A DNA stretch of 64,000 nt from Paeniglutamicibacter cryotolerans (lineage in GTDB: Bacteria; Actinomycetota; Actinomycetes; Actinomycetales; Micrococcaceae), in assembly GCF_014190875.1 (NCBI RefSeq), contig NZ_JACHVS010000002.1:248001-312000 (forward strand), read 5' to 3'. Shown piece after piece: positions 16,477-24,893 of the stretch. The position numbers and the translations under genes were made by a program. The number at the start of each line of letters is the position of its first letter. Position 1 is the stretch's first letter. The notes beneath the pieces are model-generated. The model was not told the DNA's origin and did no database searches. It saw nothing but the letters and a program-made list of their open reading frames with translations.

Positions 16477-17052
16477 ATGGCCGTCTTGAGCATTCGCATC
16501 GTCGGGGACCCGGTCCTGCGCACCCGGGCCGACGAAGTTACCGATTTCGGACCCGAGCTGCGCAAGCTCGTCGCCGACATGGACGAAACCATGGAGGATG
16601 TCGAGGGCGCGGGCCTTGCTGCACCGCAGGTCGGTGTCTCCCTGCGGGTCTTCACCTATCAGATCGCCGGAGTCCGGGGGCACATCGTCAATCCCGTACT
16701 GGAACTGGGCGAGGACTTCCAGCAGGACATCTCCGAGGGTTGCCTGTCGATCCCGGAGCTCAGCTACCCGGTGCGCCGCCGCAACCACACCCGCGCCACC
16801 GGAGTCGACGTCGAGGGCAACCCCATCGTTGTCGAGGGCGATGGCTTCCTGGCCCGGTGCCTGCAGCACGAGACGGATCACCTTGACGGGATCCTGTACA
16901 TCGACAGGCTCGAGGGCGACGCCAAGAAGGATGCCCTGCGCAAGATCCGCGCGGCCGACTACAACAAGCTTGCCGGGCGCACGGTTTCCCAGCGCTCCTC
17001 CACCGTGGGCTCCAGTTTCGGTGCGGGATCCAGCTTCGGAGCCGGCCTGTGA
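16477..17052 (+). CDS. def: Peptide deformylase
   Basis: Removes the N-formyl group from nascent proteins. The 191-aa product holds all three hallmark motifs: GAGLAAPQVG (45-54), EGCLSIPE with metal ligand C89, and QHETDHLDG with ligands H131 and H135 and catalytic E132. The C-terminal tail is serine/glycine-rich (SSFGAGSSFGAGL), a small repeat beyond the usual domain. It overlaps fmt by four bases (GTGA), coupling the deformylase with the formyltransferase that makes its substrate. Confidence 0.96.
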   Translation: MAVLSIRIVGDPVLRTRADEVTDFGPELRKLVADMDETMEDVEGAGLAAPQVGVSLRVFTYQIAGVRGHIVNPVLELGEDFQQDISEGCLSIPELSYPVRRRNHTRATGVDVEGNPIVVEGDGFLARCLQHETDHLDGILYIDRLEGDAKKDALRKIRAADYNKLAGRTVSQRSSTVGSSFGAGSSFGAGL

Positions 17053-17993
17053 GGGTCCTGTTCGCTGGCACCCCGGCAGTTGCCGTGGCGTCGCTGGACA
17101 GACTGGTCGAGGACGGGTTCGACGTCGTGGCCGTGCTGACCCGCGAGGATGCACCGGTGGGGCGCAAGCGCGTCCTGACCCCCTCGCCCGTCGCGGCCCG
17201 CGCGCTGGAACTGGGCCTGCCGCTGATCTACGCCAACAAGATTGATGCCGAGGCGCAGGCGGCCATCACTGCCGCCGCCCCCGACATCGCAGCCATCGTC
17301 GCCTATGGGGGACTGGTGCCACCTGCGGCACTGGGTATTCCCCGGCACGGATGGATCAACCTGCACTTCTCGCTGCTTCCGGATTGGCGTGGAGCCGCCC
17401 CGGTCCAGCACTCGATCATTGCCGGCAATACGGTCACCGGAGCCGTGACGTTCCAGCTGGAGGCGGGCCTGGACACCGGCCCGGTCTTCGAGACGCTTAC
17501 CACCGTCATCGATGACGCCGATACGGCGGGCGAGCTGCTGGGCCGGTTGGCCCGCACCGGCTCGGAGCTGCTCTCCAGCACCCTGTCCGGTATCGACGAC
17601 GGCACCCTGGAATCGGTCGCGCAGGTCGGTGGCGGAAGCTACGCCCACAAGTTGGGACTGGCCGACGGACACGTCGACTGGAGCCGTCCCGCGGCGGAAA
17701 TCCGCTCCCGAATCAATGGAGTGACCCCGGATCCGGGAGCCTGGACCATGCTCGAGGAGCAGCGCTTCAAGCTCGGACCCGTCACCGAGGTGCCCGATGT
17801 CACCGAGCTGGCCCCGGGGGCCGTGCGCATCGAGTCGGGCAAGCGTCCGCGTGCCTTCGTCGGTACCGGCACCCACGCAGTTGAATTGGGCCGGGTCCAA
17901 CCGGCCGGCAAGAAACCCATGCCCGCCTCAGATTGGGCGCGGGGACTCGGCAGTGCCGGGAACGAGAATGCGAAAGAGGTGGCCTTCTCATGA
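17049..17993 (+). CDS. fmt: Methionyl-tRNA formyltransferase
   Basis: Formylates initiator Met-tRNA using 10-formyl-tetrahydrofolate. The 314-aa product starts MRVLFAGTPAVAVASL from GTG 17049. It contains the catalytic stretch INLHFSLLPDWRGAAPVQHSI (asparagine and histidine of the N-H-D set) followed by LDTGPVF. The C-terminal OB-like domain is present (about 205-300), so the protein is full length. It overlaps def at its start and rsmB at its end (ATGA). Confidence 0.95.
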   Translation: MRVLFAGTPAVAVASLDRLVEDGFDVVAVLTREDAPVGRKRVLTPSPVAARALELGLPLIYANKIDAEAQAAITAAAPDIAAIVAYGGLVPPAALGIPRHGWINLHFSLLPDWRGAAPVQHSIIAGNTVTGAVTFQLEAGLDTGPVFETLTTVIDDADTAGELLGRLARTGSELLSSTLSGIDDGTLESVAQVGGGSYAHKLGLADGHVDWSRPAAEIRSRINGVTPDPGAWTMLEEQRFKLGPVTEVPDVTELAPGAVRIESGKRPRAFVGTGTHAVELGRVQPAGKKPMPASDWARGLGSAGNENAKEVAFS

Positions 17994-19540
17994 GTGGTCG
18001 TTCGGAATACCGCGGTAACAAGGCCGACAACGGCGGGGAACGCCGCAACGAAGCCGGACGCGAACGCAACCGCGGCGGCTCGGGCGAGCGCGGCTTCAGC
18101 ACCACTGCCCCCTCGGCGCGCAAGCGCAAGGCCGACCCGGCGCGCCTGACCGCGTGGGAGGTGCTGCGTGCGGTCACGGCCGATGATGCCTACGCCAACC
18201 TCGTGCTGCCCGGCCGTATCCGCGCCAACCACCTGGACAAGCGCGATGCCGGCTTCGCCACCGAACTTGCCTACGGCGCCCTGCGTGGACAGGGACTCTA
18301 TGACGCTGTGCTCGCGCGCTGCGTGGACCGCCCGCTGGATCAGTTGGATCCGGCCGTGCTCGATACCCTGCGCCTGGGCGCGCACCAGCTGCTGAGCATG
18401 CGCGTACCGAGCCATGCGGCACTGGATGAGACGGTATCGCTGGCCCGCATGGTCGTCGGTGCCGGAGCCTCCGGGCTGATCAACGCCGTGCTGCGCAAGG
18501 TCGCCGCACGGGAGCTGGAAGCCTGGATCGACCTGCTGCTCGAGGACGTCGCAGACGACGTGTCGGCAGCCGCCCTGCGCTACAGCCACCCGGAGTGGAT
18601 TGTGCGTGCCCTGCGCCAGTCGCTGGTCGCGCACGGCCGCGAGGTCACCGAAATCAACGATCTGCTGGAGGCCGACAACCTGGCCCCGGTGGTGAACCTG
18701 GTGGCGCTTCCCTCGCTGGGCAGCCTGGACGAGGCCTTCGAGAACGGCGCCGAACCCGGCACGCTGGCACCCGATTCGGCCTACTACTCCGGGGGTGACG
18801 TCTCGCGCCTGAGCAGCGTCCGCGCCGGAACCACCCGCGTGCAGGACGCCGGCTCGCAGCTGGTGGCCCGTGCCCTGGCCGGAATCCAGCTGCCCGATGG
18901 CGGTCGCGACACGGTCTGGCTTGACCTGTGCGCGGGTCCGGGCGGCAAGGCCTCTCTGCTCGCAGCACTGGCAGCCGAACGCGACGCCACGCTGACCGCC
19001 AACGAACCCACCCCGCACCGCGCCGAACTGGTACGCCGCGCGCTGGACGCCGTCCCGGAAGAAACCTGGATGGTCACGGTGGAGGACGGCCGGGACTTCG
19101 GCGATGAACTGAACCAGGGCCGCTTCGACCGCGTCATGGTCGATGCGCCCTGCTCCGGCCTAGGCGCCCTGCGCCGGCGCCCCGAATCGCGTTGGCGCAA
19201 GACGGCCCGCGACGTGGCTGAGCTGACGGTGCTGCAAGGCGAACTGCTCGACGCGGCGCTGAGGGCCGTACGACCCGGCGGCGTCGTCGCCTACGTGACC
19301 TGCTCGCCGCACCCCGGCGAAACGGTCGCCGTGGTGCAGGACGCGCTGGCCCGCAACAAGGACGCCAGGCTCCTTGATACCGCTGCGGCGCTGGACGCCG
19401 TGACCATCACCGGTGCCGCCGGTGCGGCGAACCCGATGGAAGGCGGCGGCTCGACCATTCAGCTGTGGCCGCACGTGCACAGCACCGACGCCATGTTCAT
19501 GGCCCTCTTCACCCGCACAGAGACTCCGGCAGGAACCTAG
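17990..19540 (+). CDS. rsmB: 16S rRNA (cytosine-967-C5) methyltransferase RsmB
   Basis: S-adenosylmethionine-dependent m5C methyltransferase of 516 aa. A charged, disordered N-terminal extension (about 1-45, rich in R, G, E, N) precedes a NusB-like RNA-binding domain (about 50-190) and the methyltransferase domain. The latter has the SAM motif [17 protein letters not shown], the cysteine motif [18 protein letters not shown] and the catalytic [11 protein letters not shown]. The ATG at 17990 overlaps the fmt stop. The downstream gene rpe starts 26 bases after its stop. Confidence 0.94.
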   Translation: MSGRSEYRGNKADNGGERRNEAGRERNRGGSGERGFSTTAPSARKRKADPARLTAWEVLRAVTADDAYANLVLPGRIRANHLDKRDAGFATELAYGALRGQGLYDAVLARCVDRPLDQLDPAVLDTLRLGAHQLLSMRVPSHAALDETVSLARMVVGAGASGLINAVLRKVAARELEAWIDLLLEDVADDVSAAALRYSHPEWIVRALRQSLVAHGREVTEINDLLEADNLAPVVNLVALPSLGSLDEAFENGAEPGTLAPDSAYYSGGDVSRLSSVRAGTTRVQDAGSQLVARALAGIQLPDGGRDTVWLDLCAGPGGKASLLAALAAERDATLTANEPTPHRAELVRRALDAVPEETWMVTVEDGRDFGDELNQGRFDRVMVDAPCSGLGALRRRPESRWRKTARDVAELTVLQGELLDAALRAVRPGGVVAYVTCSPHPGETVAVVQDALARNKDARLLDTAAALDAVTITGAAGAANPMEGGGSTIQLWPHVHSTDAMFMALFTRTETPAGT

Positions 19541-19566
19541 CAGCGAAAGGCAGGGAAGCTCCTTCC

Positions 19567-20238
19567 ATGCGCCAGTGCCGTATCAATCCCAGCATCCTCT
19601 CCGCCGACTTCACCAACCTTGAACGCGAACTGCATCGCATCCACACCGCCGACGCGGTGCACGTGGATGTGATGGACAACCATTTCGTGCCGAACCTGAC
19701 CATCGGCCTACCGGTGGTGCAGTCGCTGGCAAAGGTCAGCAACCTGCCGCTGGACGTTCACCTGATGATCAGCGACGTGGACCGTTGGGGTCCGGGCTAC
19801 GCGCAGGCGGGTGCCGCATCGGTGACCTTCCACGCCGAGGCCTCCGCCGCGCCGGTGAAGCTGGCGCGGGACCTGCGTGCGGCGGGAGCGAAGGCCTCCA
19901 TGGCGCTGCGCCCGGCCACAGCGCTGGAACCGTACCTTGACATGCTCCCCGAGCTGGACATGCTGCTGCTGATGACCGTCGAGCCGGGCTTCGGCGGGCA
20001 GGCGTTCCTGGACCTGGTGCTGCCCAAGATCCGCCGGGCACGTGCGGCCATCGAGGGGACGGGGCTGCCGATCGCGCTGCAGGTCGACGGCGGGATCACG
20101 GCTGAGACGATCATCCGGGCCGCGGAGGCCGGGGCGGATGTGTTCGTTGCCGGTTCCAGCGTCTTTGGAACGGCGGATCCGGCTGCCGCCGTGGAAACAT
20201 TGCGACATGTGGCCCAGGCCACTGCCGCATCCGTGTAA
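19567..20238 (+). CDS. rpe: Ribulose-phosphate 3-epimerase
   Basis: Interconverts ribulose-5-phosphate and xylulose-5-phosphate in the pentose phosphate pathway. The 223-aa TIM-barrel protein has [30 protein letters not shown] (catalytic Asp and metal histidine), [18 protein letters not shown] and LQVDGGI with the second catalytic Asp. The start at 19567 follows a GGCAGGGAAG leader. Ribulose-5-phosphate is also a riboflavin precursor used by RibBA in the operon that follows the riboswitch. Confidence 0.96.
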   Translation: MRQCRINPSILSADFTNLERELHRIHTADAVHVDVMDNHFVPNLTIGLPVVQSLAKVSNLPLDVHLMISDVDRWGPGYAQAGAASVTFHAEASAAPVKLARDLRAAGAKASMALRPATALEPYLDMLPELDMLLLMTVEPGFGGQAFLDLVLPKIRRARAAIEGTGLPIALQVDGGITAETIIRAAEAGADVFVAGSSVFGTADPAAAVETLRHVAQATAASV

Positions 20239-20260
20239 TACTTGAACCACTAACTACACA

Positions 20261-20396
20261 ACGTGCTCCGGGGTCGGTGTAATTCCGAACCGGCGGTTAT
20301 AGTCCGCGACCCGCAACGCCTCCCCTGGGGGACATTGCGGTTGAACTGGTGAAATTCCGGTACCGACAGTTAAAGTCTGGATGGGAGAAGCACGTA
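20261..20396 (+). promoter_or_regulatory. FMN riboswitch (RFN element)
   Basis: The conserved RFN blocks appear in order: GGGGTCGGTGTAATTCCGA, ACCGGCGGTTATAGTCCGCGA, a variable P3-like arm (CCTCCCCTGGGGGA region), TGAACTGGTGAAATTCCGGT, and ACCGACAGTTAAAGTCTGGA, closing with GGGAGAAGCACGT. It lies about 100 bases before ribM. A GC-rich AGCCG/CGGCT hairpin just ahead of the ribM ribosome site may be the expression platform. Confidence 0.95.
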
Positions 20397-20497
20397 CGCA
20401 GTAGGCCCTTTTGGGGCACCCTTCCCTCAACGGGGCGGTGTCCCTTGGCCGAACCGTCGTATACCCCCCGGAGCCGCCGCGGCTTGAACGGAGGACG

Positions 20498-21202
20498 ATG
20501 GATTTTCTGCGGTGGCTCATTGAAGCTTTCAATTCAAATATCGTGATTGGTGGCAGCGCGCTACTGGTCCGCGAGGTCGTCGGAAACCTCTTCGGCTTGG
20601 CCAGTGCCCTGGGCGGCATCCGCCGCAAGGTGTGGGCTTGGCCCGTGGGCATCGTCGGCAACGTACTGCTGCTGACGGTCTTCATGGGCAGCCTGTTCGG
20701 CACCGAACACGCCTCGAACCTGCTCGGCCAGGCCGGACGCCAGATCATGTTCATCGCCGTGTCCGTCTACGGCTGGCAGCGCTGGCGCAACAGCAAGAAG
20801 GATGGCGGCGCCGCCGTGACACCGCGCTGGGCAACCGGGCGCGAACGCACCACGCTGGCATTGATCCTGGTCATCGGCACCGTGGCGATCACCCCGCTGT
20901 TCCGGATGCTCGGCTCCTACGAACCGGTCTGGGCCGATGCCTGGACGTTTGTCGGATCGCTGCTGGCCACCTACGGCATGGCCCGGGGGCTGGTCGAGTT
21001 CTGGCTGATCTGGGTGCTGGTCGATGTCGTCGGCGTGCCGCTGCTCTTCAGCGCCGGATACTACGCGAGCGCCTTCATGTACCTGTTCTACGGCTGCTTC
21101 ACGCTCTTCGGCTTCTTCATCTGGTGGCGGGCGCAAAACAACGCCAAACCCCAGGTGCAAACGCAGATGCCCGACCCGCTTGTGCGGGCGAAAAGCCGAT
21201 GA
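20498..21202 (+). CDS. ribM: Riboflavin transporter RibM/PnuX (PnuC-like)
   Basis: A 234-aa membrane protein of the PnuC nicotinamide-mononucleotide permease fold, with about seven to eight helices. In corynebacteria the PnuX/RibM branch imports riboflavin and is FMN-riboswitch controlled. The location directly behind an FMN riboswitch and before ribD supports that role here rather than NMN uptake. The start at 20498 has an ideal CGGAGGACG ribosome site. The stop overlaps the ribD start (ATGA). Helices carry the typical GNLFGLASALGGIRRKVWAWPVGIVGN and EFWLIWVLVDVVGVPLLF text. Confidence 0.9.
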   Translation: MDFLRWLIEAFNSNIVIGGSALLVREVVGNLFGLASALGGIRRKVWAWPVGIVGNVLLLTVFMGSLFGTEHASNLLGQAGRQIMFIAVSVYGWQRWRNSKKDGGAAVTPRWATGRERTTLALILVIGTVAITPLFRMLGSYEPVWADAWTFVGSLLATYGMARGLVEFWLIWVLVDVVGVPLLFSAGYYASAFMYLFYGCFTLFGFFIWWRAQNNAKPQVQTQMPDPLVRAKSR

Positions 21203-22317
21203 GCCCGCGCAGCGAGGGCATAGTGATGCCCCCGGCGGGACGCGAACGGGCTGGCATGAACCTGGCCCTGCAGCTGGCCAGGCGTGGTCCGCGCGGGGCC
21301 AACCCGCTGGTCGGTGCCGTGATCATGGCCCCCGACGGAACGGTGCTTGCCACCGGCTACCACCAGGGAGCCGGAACACCGCATGCCGAGGCCGACGCGC
21401 TAAACCGGCTCGGCCCGCTCACCCGGGCCGAGGCCCGTGAGCTGAGCATGTTCGTCACCCTCGAACCGTGTAACCACGTCGGACGCACCGGCGCCTGTGC
21501 CCTGGCGATCCAGGAAGCGGGCATCGGGCGGGTCTCCTACGCCGTCCCGGATGAAACCGACCGCGCTGCGGGCGGTGCGGCGGCCCTGGTAGCCGCTGGA
21601 ATCCTCGTCGAGGAGGGACTGCTGGGCGCCGAGGCACGGGAAATGAACCACCGCTGGTTCGCCGCCCGTGCTGCGGGCCGGCCGTTTACCACGTTGCACA
21701 TCGCCCAGACGCTGGACGGGCGCATTGCCGCGGCCGATGGTACCAGCCAGTGGATCACCGGGGTCGAGTCCCGCAACCATTCGCACCTGACCCGGGCCCG
21801 GGCCGAGGCGATCATCATCGGTACCGGCACCCTGCTGGCCGATGATCCGAAGCTCACGGCCCGGACACCAGAGGGGGTGGACGCCCCGCGCCAGCCGCGA
21901 CGCGTCGTGATGGGGTACCGGTCGATCCCCGCCGGCGCCGCGCTGCGCGGGGACGGGAACTTCGCCCACCTGCCCACGCACGACCCGCACGAGGTGCTCG
22001 CCGAGCTCGCCTCCACCGGGATCGACCATGCCATGATCGAGGGTGGCGCATCGATCGCCACGGCGTTCCTCGCGGCAGACCTGGTCGATGAGATCTGGCT
22101 CTACCAGGCGCCGATGCTGCTCGGCGGCGGACGCAAGGCCGTGGGGGAGCTGGGCATTTCGACGCTCGCCGCCGCCCGCCGCTACCGGCTCGATGAAAGC
22201 GGCGGCGATGGCCTGATCCGCCTCGGGCCGGACATGGCGCTGCATCTTGAACCGCTGCCCGCAGCGCAAACCACAGTCACCGGGCGGATGCCCGCCTCCG
22301 CGCCACAGGGCGCGTGA
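21199..22317 (+). CDS. ribD: Riboflavin biosynthesis deaminase/reductase RibD
   Basis: Bifunctional enzyme of 372 aa for the second and third steps of riboflavin synthesis. The N-terminal deaminase domain (about 15-160) has the zinc motif HAEADAL and EPCNHVGRTGAC. The C-terminal reductase domain (about 165-360) has FTTLHIAQTLDGRIA, a GTGTLLADDPKLTAR stretch and MIEGGASIATAFL for NADPH binding. It starts in a four-base overlap with ribM and ends 11 bases before ribE. Confidence 0.95.
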   Translation: MSPRSEGIVMPPAGRERAGMNLALQLARRGPRGANPLVGAVIMAPDGTVLATGYHQGAGTPHAEADALNRLGPLTRAEARELSMFVTLEPCNHVGRTGACALAIQEAGIGRVSYAVPDETDRAAGGAAALVAAGILVEEGLLGAEAREMNHRWFAARAAGRPFTTLHIAQTLDGRIAAADGTSQWITGVESRNHSHLTRARAEAIIIGTGTLLADDPKLTARTPEGVDAPRQPRRVVMGYRSIPAGAALRGDGNFAHLPTHDPHEVLAELASTGIDHAMIEGGASIATAFLAADLVDEIWLYQAPMLLGGGRKAVGELGISTLAAARRYRLDESGGDGLIRLGPDMALHLEPLPAAQTTVTGRMPASAPQGA

Positions 22318-22328
22318 AAGGAAACACC

Positions 22329-22994
22329 ATGTTCACTGGAATCATCACCGGCCTCGGCCGCATTGAATCAATCGTCCCGGCAGATACCGGCAACGGCGTC
22401 GTGCTGCGGCTTGCTGCCCCCGGGCACACGGCCGATCTCGGACTCGGCGGATCCATCGCCATCAACGGGGTCTGCCTGACGGCCACCGCCATCGACGGGG
22501 ACAATGTCACCATCGACGTCATGGGTGAAACCCTGGACTGGACCACCACCGGGGAACTGCTCCCCGGCGCGGCGGTGAACCTCGAGCGCTGCGTGCCCGC
22601 GGGCGCCCGGCTCGACGGACATGTCGTCCAGGGCCATGTCGACGGCGTCGGCGAATTGCTCGAGCGCGAGAATGAGGGCAACTGGGACAGGCTGCGGTTC
22701 GCTGTCCCGCTCGAGCTGGCGCGCTACATCGCCCGCAAGGGATCGATTGCCATCGACGGCGTCTCGCTGACCGTCACCGAGGTATCCGACGCCGCCGCGC
22801 AGGCGCAGTGGTTCGAGGTCGGGCTGATCCCGACCACCCTGCGCGACACCACACTGGGGCGGCGCGGCATCGGCTCGAAGGTCAACCTCGAGGTCGATGT
22901 CCTCGCCAAATACACCGAACGCCTCGCCGCGTTCGCCAACCATAAGCCCGCTGCCCACCTCGGTGCGGGCACCACGGTGGAGGAAACACGATGA
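22329..22994 (+). CDS. ribE: Riboflavin synthase, alpha subunit
   Basis: Dismutates two lumazine molecules into riboflavin. The 221-aa product shows the internal duplication of the family: MFTGIITGLG with GLGGSIAINGVCLTAT in the first barrel and KGSIAIDGVSLTVTEV in the second, plus the VDGVGEL and IPTTLRDTTLG motifs. The ATG at 22329 is chosen over an upstream in-frame GTG at 22314 because MFTGI is the universal family start and GAAAGGA precedes it. It overlaps ribBA (ATGA). Confidence 0.95.
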   Translation: MFTGIITGLGRIESIVPADTGNGVVLRLAAPGHTADLGLGGSIAINGVCLTATAIDGDNVTIDVMGETLDWTTTGELLPGAAVNLERCVPAGARLDGHVVQGHVDGVGELLERENEGNWDRLRFAVPLELARYIARKGSIAIDGVSLTVTEVSDAAAQAQWFEVGLIPTTLRDTTLGRRGIGSKVNLEVDVLAKYTERLAAFANHKPAAHLGAGTTVEETR

Positions 22995-24268
22995 GCAGCA
23001 ACGAACAGCCGATCACCCTCGACCCGATCGAGGCGGCCATCGCCGCCATCGCCGCCGGCAAGGCAGTGGTGGTCGTCGACGACGAGGACCGCGAAAACGA
23101 GGGTGACATCATTTTCGCCGCCGAATTCGCCACCCCCGAACTGATGGGCTGGACCATCAGGCACTCCTCCGGCGTGATCTGTGTGCCGATGGCCGGGGAC
23201 CGGGCCGATGCGCTGGGCCTGCCGCCGATGGTCGAGCACAACCAGGACGCCAAGGGCACTGCCTACACCGTCTCGTGCGATGCCGCCCACGGCGTGAGCA
23301 CCGGCATCAGCGCGGCCGACCGGGCACTGACCGCACGGTTGCTGGCCGATGCCGAATCCACTCCGGCCTCGATCACCCGCCCGGGACACATGTTCCCGCT
23401 GCGTGCGGTACCCGGGGGCGTGCTGGCCCGGCGCGGACACACCGAGGCATCGGTGGACCTGTGCCGCCTGGCCGGCGTGCAGCCGGTCGGCGTCATTGCC
23501 GAGCTGGTGCACGATGACGGATCGATGATGCGCCTTCCCGCGCTGCGCGACTTCGCCGACCTGTGGAACATCCCGCTGGTCAGCATCGAGGAGATGGCAG
23601 CGCACCTGCGCGGGGCCGCCCCGGCGCCCGCCGCGCCGAGCGCCGCCGCGGTGCTTTCCGGACCCGAGGTGCGGATGCCCGGCAAATACGGTGAAATGCT
23701 GGTGAGGGCCTGGACCGAGCGCGCTACCGGGATCGAGCACCTCTCACTGAGCGTTCCCGGCCCGGACGGACGCACCCCTCTTGCCCCGCTGGTGCGCGTG
23801 CATTCGGAATGCCTGACCGGCGACGTGTTCGGCTCCTTCCGCTGCGACTGCGGGGAGCAACTGGATGCGGCGCTGGCAGCGATCAGCGAGGTCGGCGGCA
23901 CCGTCGTCTACCTGCGCGGGCAGGAGGGTCGCGGCATCGGCCTGGCCAACAAAATCCGTGCCTACGCGCTGCAGGATGGCGGTGCCGACACCATCGAGGC
24001 GAACGAGCAGCTCGGGCTGCCCGTCGATGCCCGGCGCTACGACGCGGCGGCAGCGATCCTGCATGCTCTGGGTGCCGAAAAGGTCCGTCTGCTGACCAAC
24101 AACCCGCTGAAGGAGGAGTGGCTGGCCGCCGCCGGGATCACAGTGCTCGAACGCGTTCCCACCCGGATCGCCGCGCGGCCGGAGAACCTCCGCTATTTGC
24201 GGACCAAGCGGGAGAAGATGCACCACAGCATCGACCCGGACCATCTGGACCCCGTGGTAAACGACTAG
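22991..24268 (+). CDS. ribBA: Bifunctional DHBP synthase / GTP cyclohydrolase II (RibBA)
   Basis: A 425-aa fusion. The N-terminal half makes 3,4-dihydroxy-2-butanone-4-phosphate from ribulose-5-phosphate, with acidic metal motif DDEDRENEGD near residue 30 and the RPGH loop. The C-terminal half opens GTP, with zinc cysteines in VHSECLTGDVFGSFRCDCGEQ and the RGQEGRGIGL catalytic loop. An alanine/proline-rich linker (AAPAPAAPSAAAV) joins the halves. Both entry branches of riboflavin synthesis are therefore in one gene under the upstream FMN riboswitch. Confidence 0.95.
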   Translation: MSSNEQPITLDPIEAAIAAIAAGKAVVVVDDEDRENEGDIIFAAEFATPELMGWTIRHSSGVICVPMAGDRADALGLPPMVEHNQDAKGTAYTVSCDAAHGVSTGISAADRALTARLLADAESTPASITRPGHMFPLRAVPGGVLARRGHTEASVDLCRLAGVQPVGVIAELVHDDGSMMRLPALRDFADLWNIPLVSIEEMAAHLRGAAPAPAAPSAAAVLSGPEVRMPGKYGEMLVRAWTERATGIEHLSLSVPGPDGRTPLAPLVRVHSECLTGDVFGSFRCDCGEQLDAALAAISEVGGTVVYLRGQEGRGIGLANKIRAYALQDGGADTIEANEQLGLPVDARRYDAAAAILHALGAEKVRLLTNNPLKEEWLAAAGITVLERVPTRIAARPENLRYLRTKREKMHHSIDPDHLDPVVND

Positions 24269-24322
24269 CTGCCGACGCGGCACCGCCCCTTTTCGACGAA
24301 GACACACAGGAGAAGAACCCCC

Positions 24323-24805
24323 ATGGCAGGACACGGAGCACCACAGGCCACCCCCGATTCACTGGCAGCGGCGGGAGCCGCCGGGCTGCGCACGATCATC
24401 ATCGCCGCCAGCTGGCACACCACGGTGATGGACGGGCTGATCGATGGCGCGCTGCGCGCCGCGGCGGAAGCCGGGATCGAAACACCCGAGCTGCTGCGTG
24501 TGCCGGGCACCTTCGAGCTCACGGTCGCCGCGGCCCGCCTGGCGCCGTCCTACGACGCTGTCGTGGCATTGGGAGTGGTCATCCGCGGTGGGACACCGCA
24601 CTTCGATTTCGTCTGTCAGGGAGCGACGATGGGGCTGACGGACGTCTCGGTGCGCACCGGGGTTCCCGTCGGTTTCGGCGTGCTGACCTGCGATACCGAC
24701 GAGCAGGCGATTGCCCGGGCCGGTCTGCCCGGGTCGGTGGAGGACAAGGGCCACGAGGCGATGAGCGCTGCGCTGGAGACGGCGCTGGTGCTGAAGGGCC
24801 GCTGA
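24323..24805 (+). CDS. ribH: 6,7-dimethyl-8-ribityllumazine synthase
   Basis: Condenses the products of RibD and RibBA into lumazine, the substrate of riboflavin synthase. The 160-aa product has [39 protein letters not shown] and [11 protein letters not shown], all active-site segments of lumazine synthase. The usual GVVIRGxTxHF and GVLTxxxxEQA order is intact. It is last in the rib operon, 54 bases after ribBA, followed by a long hairpin. Confidence 0.95.
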   Translation: MAGHGAPQATPDSLAAAGAAGLRTIIIAASWHTTVMDGLIDGALRAAAEAGIETPELLRVPGTFELTVAAARLAPSYDAVVALGVVIRGGTPHFDFVCQGATMGLTDVSVRTGVPVGFGVLTCDTDEQAIARAGLPGSVEDKGHEAMSAALETALVLKGR

Positions 24806-24833
24806 GCCGCGACGGGACCGATGGCGCAAAGCA

Positions 24834-24882
24834 CGAAGGCGGCGTCCGCAACACCCTCCGGGTGTCGTGGACGCCGCCTTCG
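24834..24882. terminator. Bidirectional terminator between ribH and the convergent permease gene
   Basis: A 14-bp perfect outer stem (24834-24847 with 24869-24882) encloses a second 6-bp stem ACACCC/GGGTGT (24851-24856 with 24860-24865). It sits between two convergent gene ends. A T-run is weak on both sides. Confidence 0.7.
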
Positions 24883-24893
24883 CCGTGCCCGGG

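Noticed and set aside
17639..19018. A 459-codon minus-strand frame opposite fmt and rsmB
   Set aside because: It is a shadow of two motif-complete genes, has no ribosome site and no family-like text.
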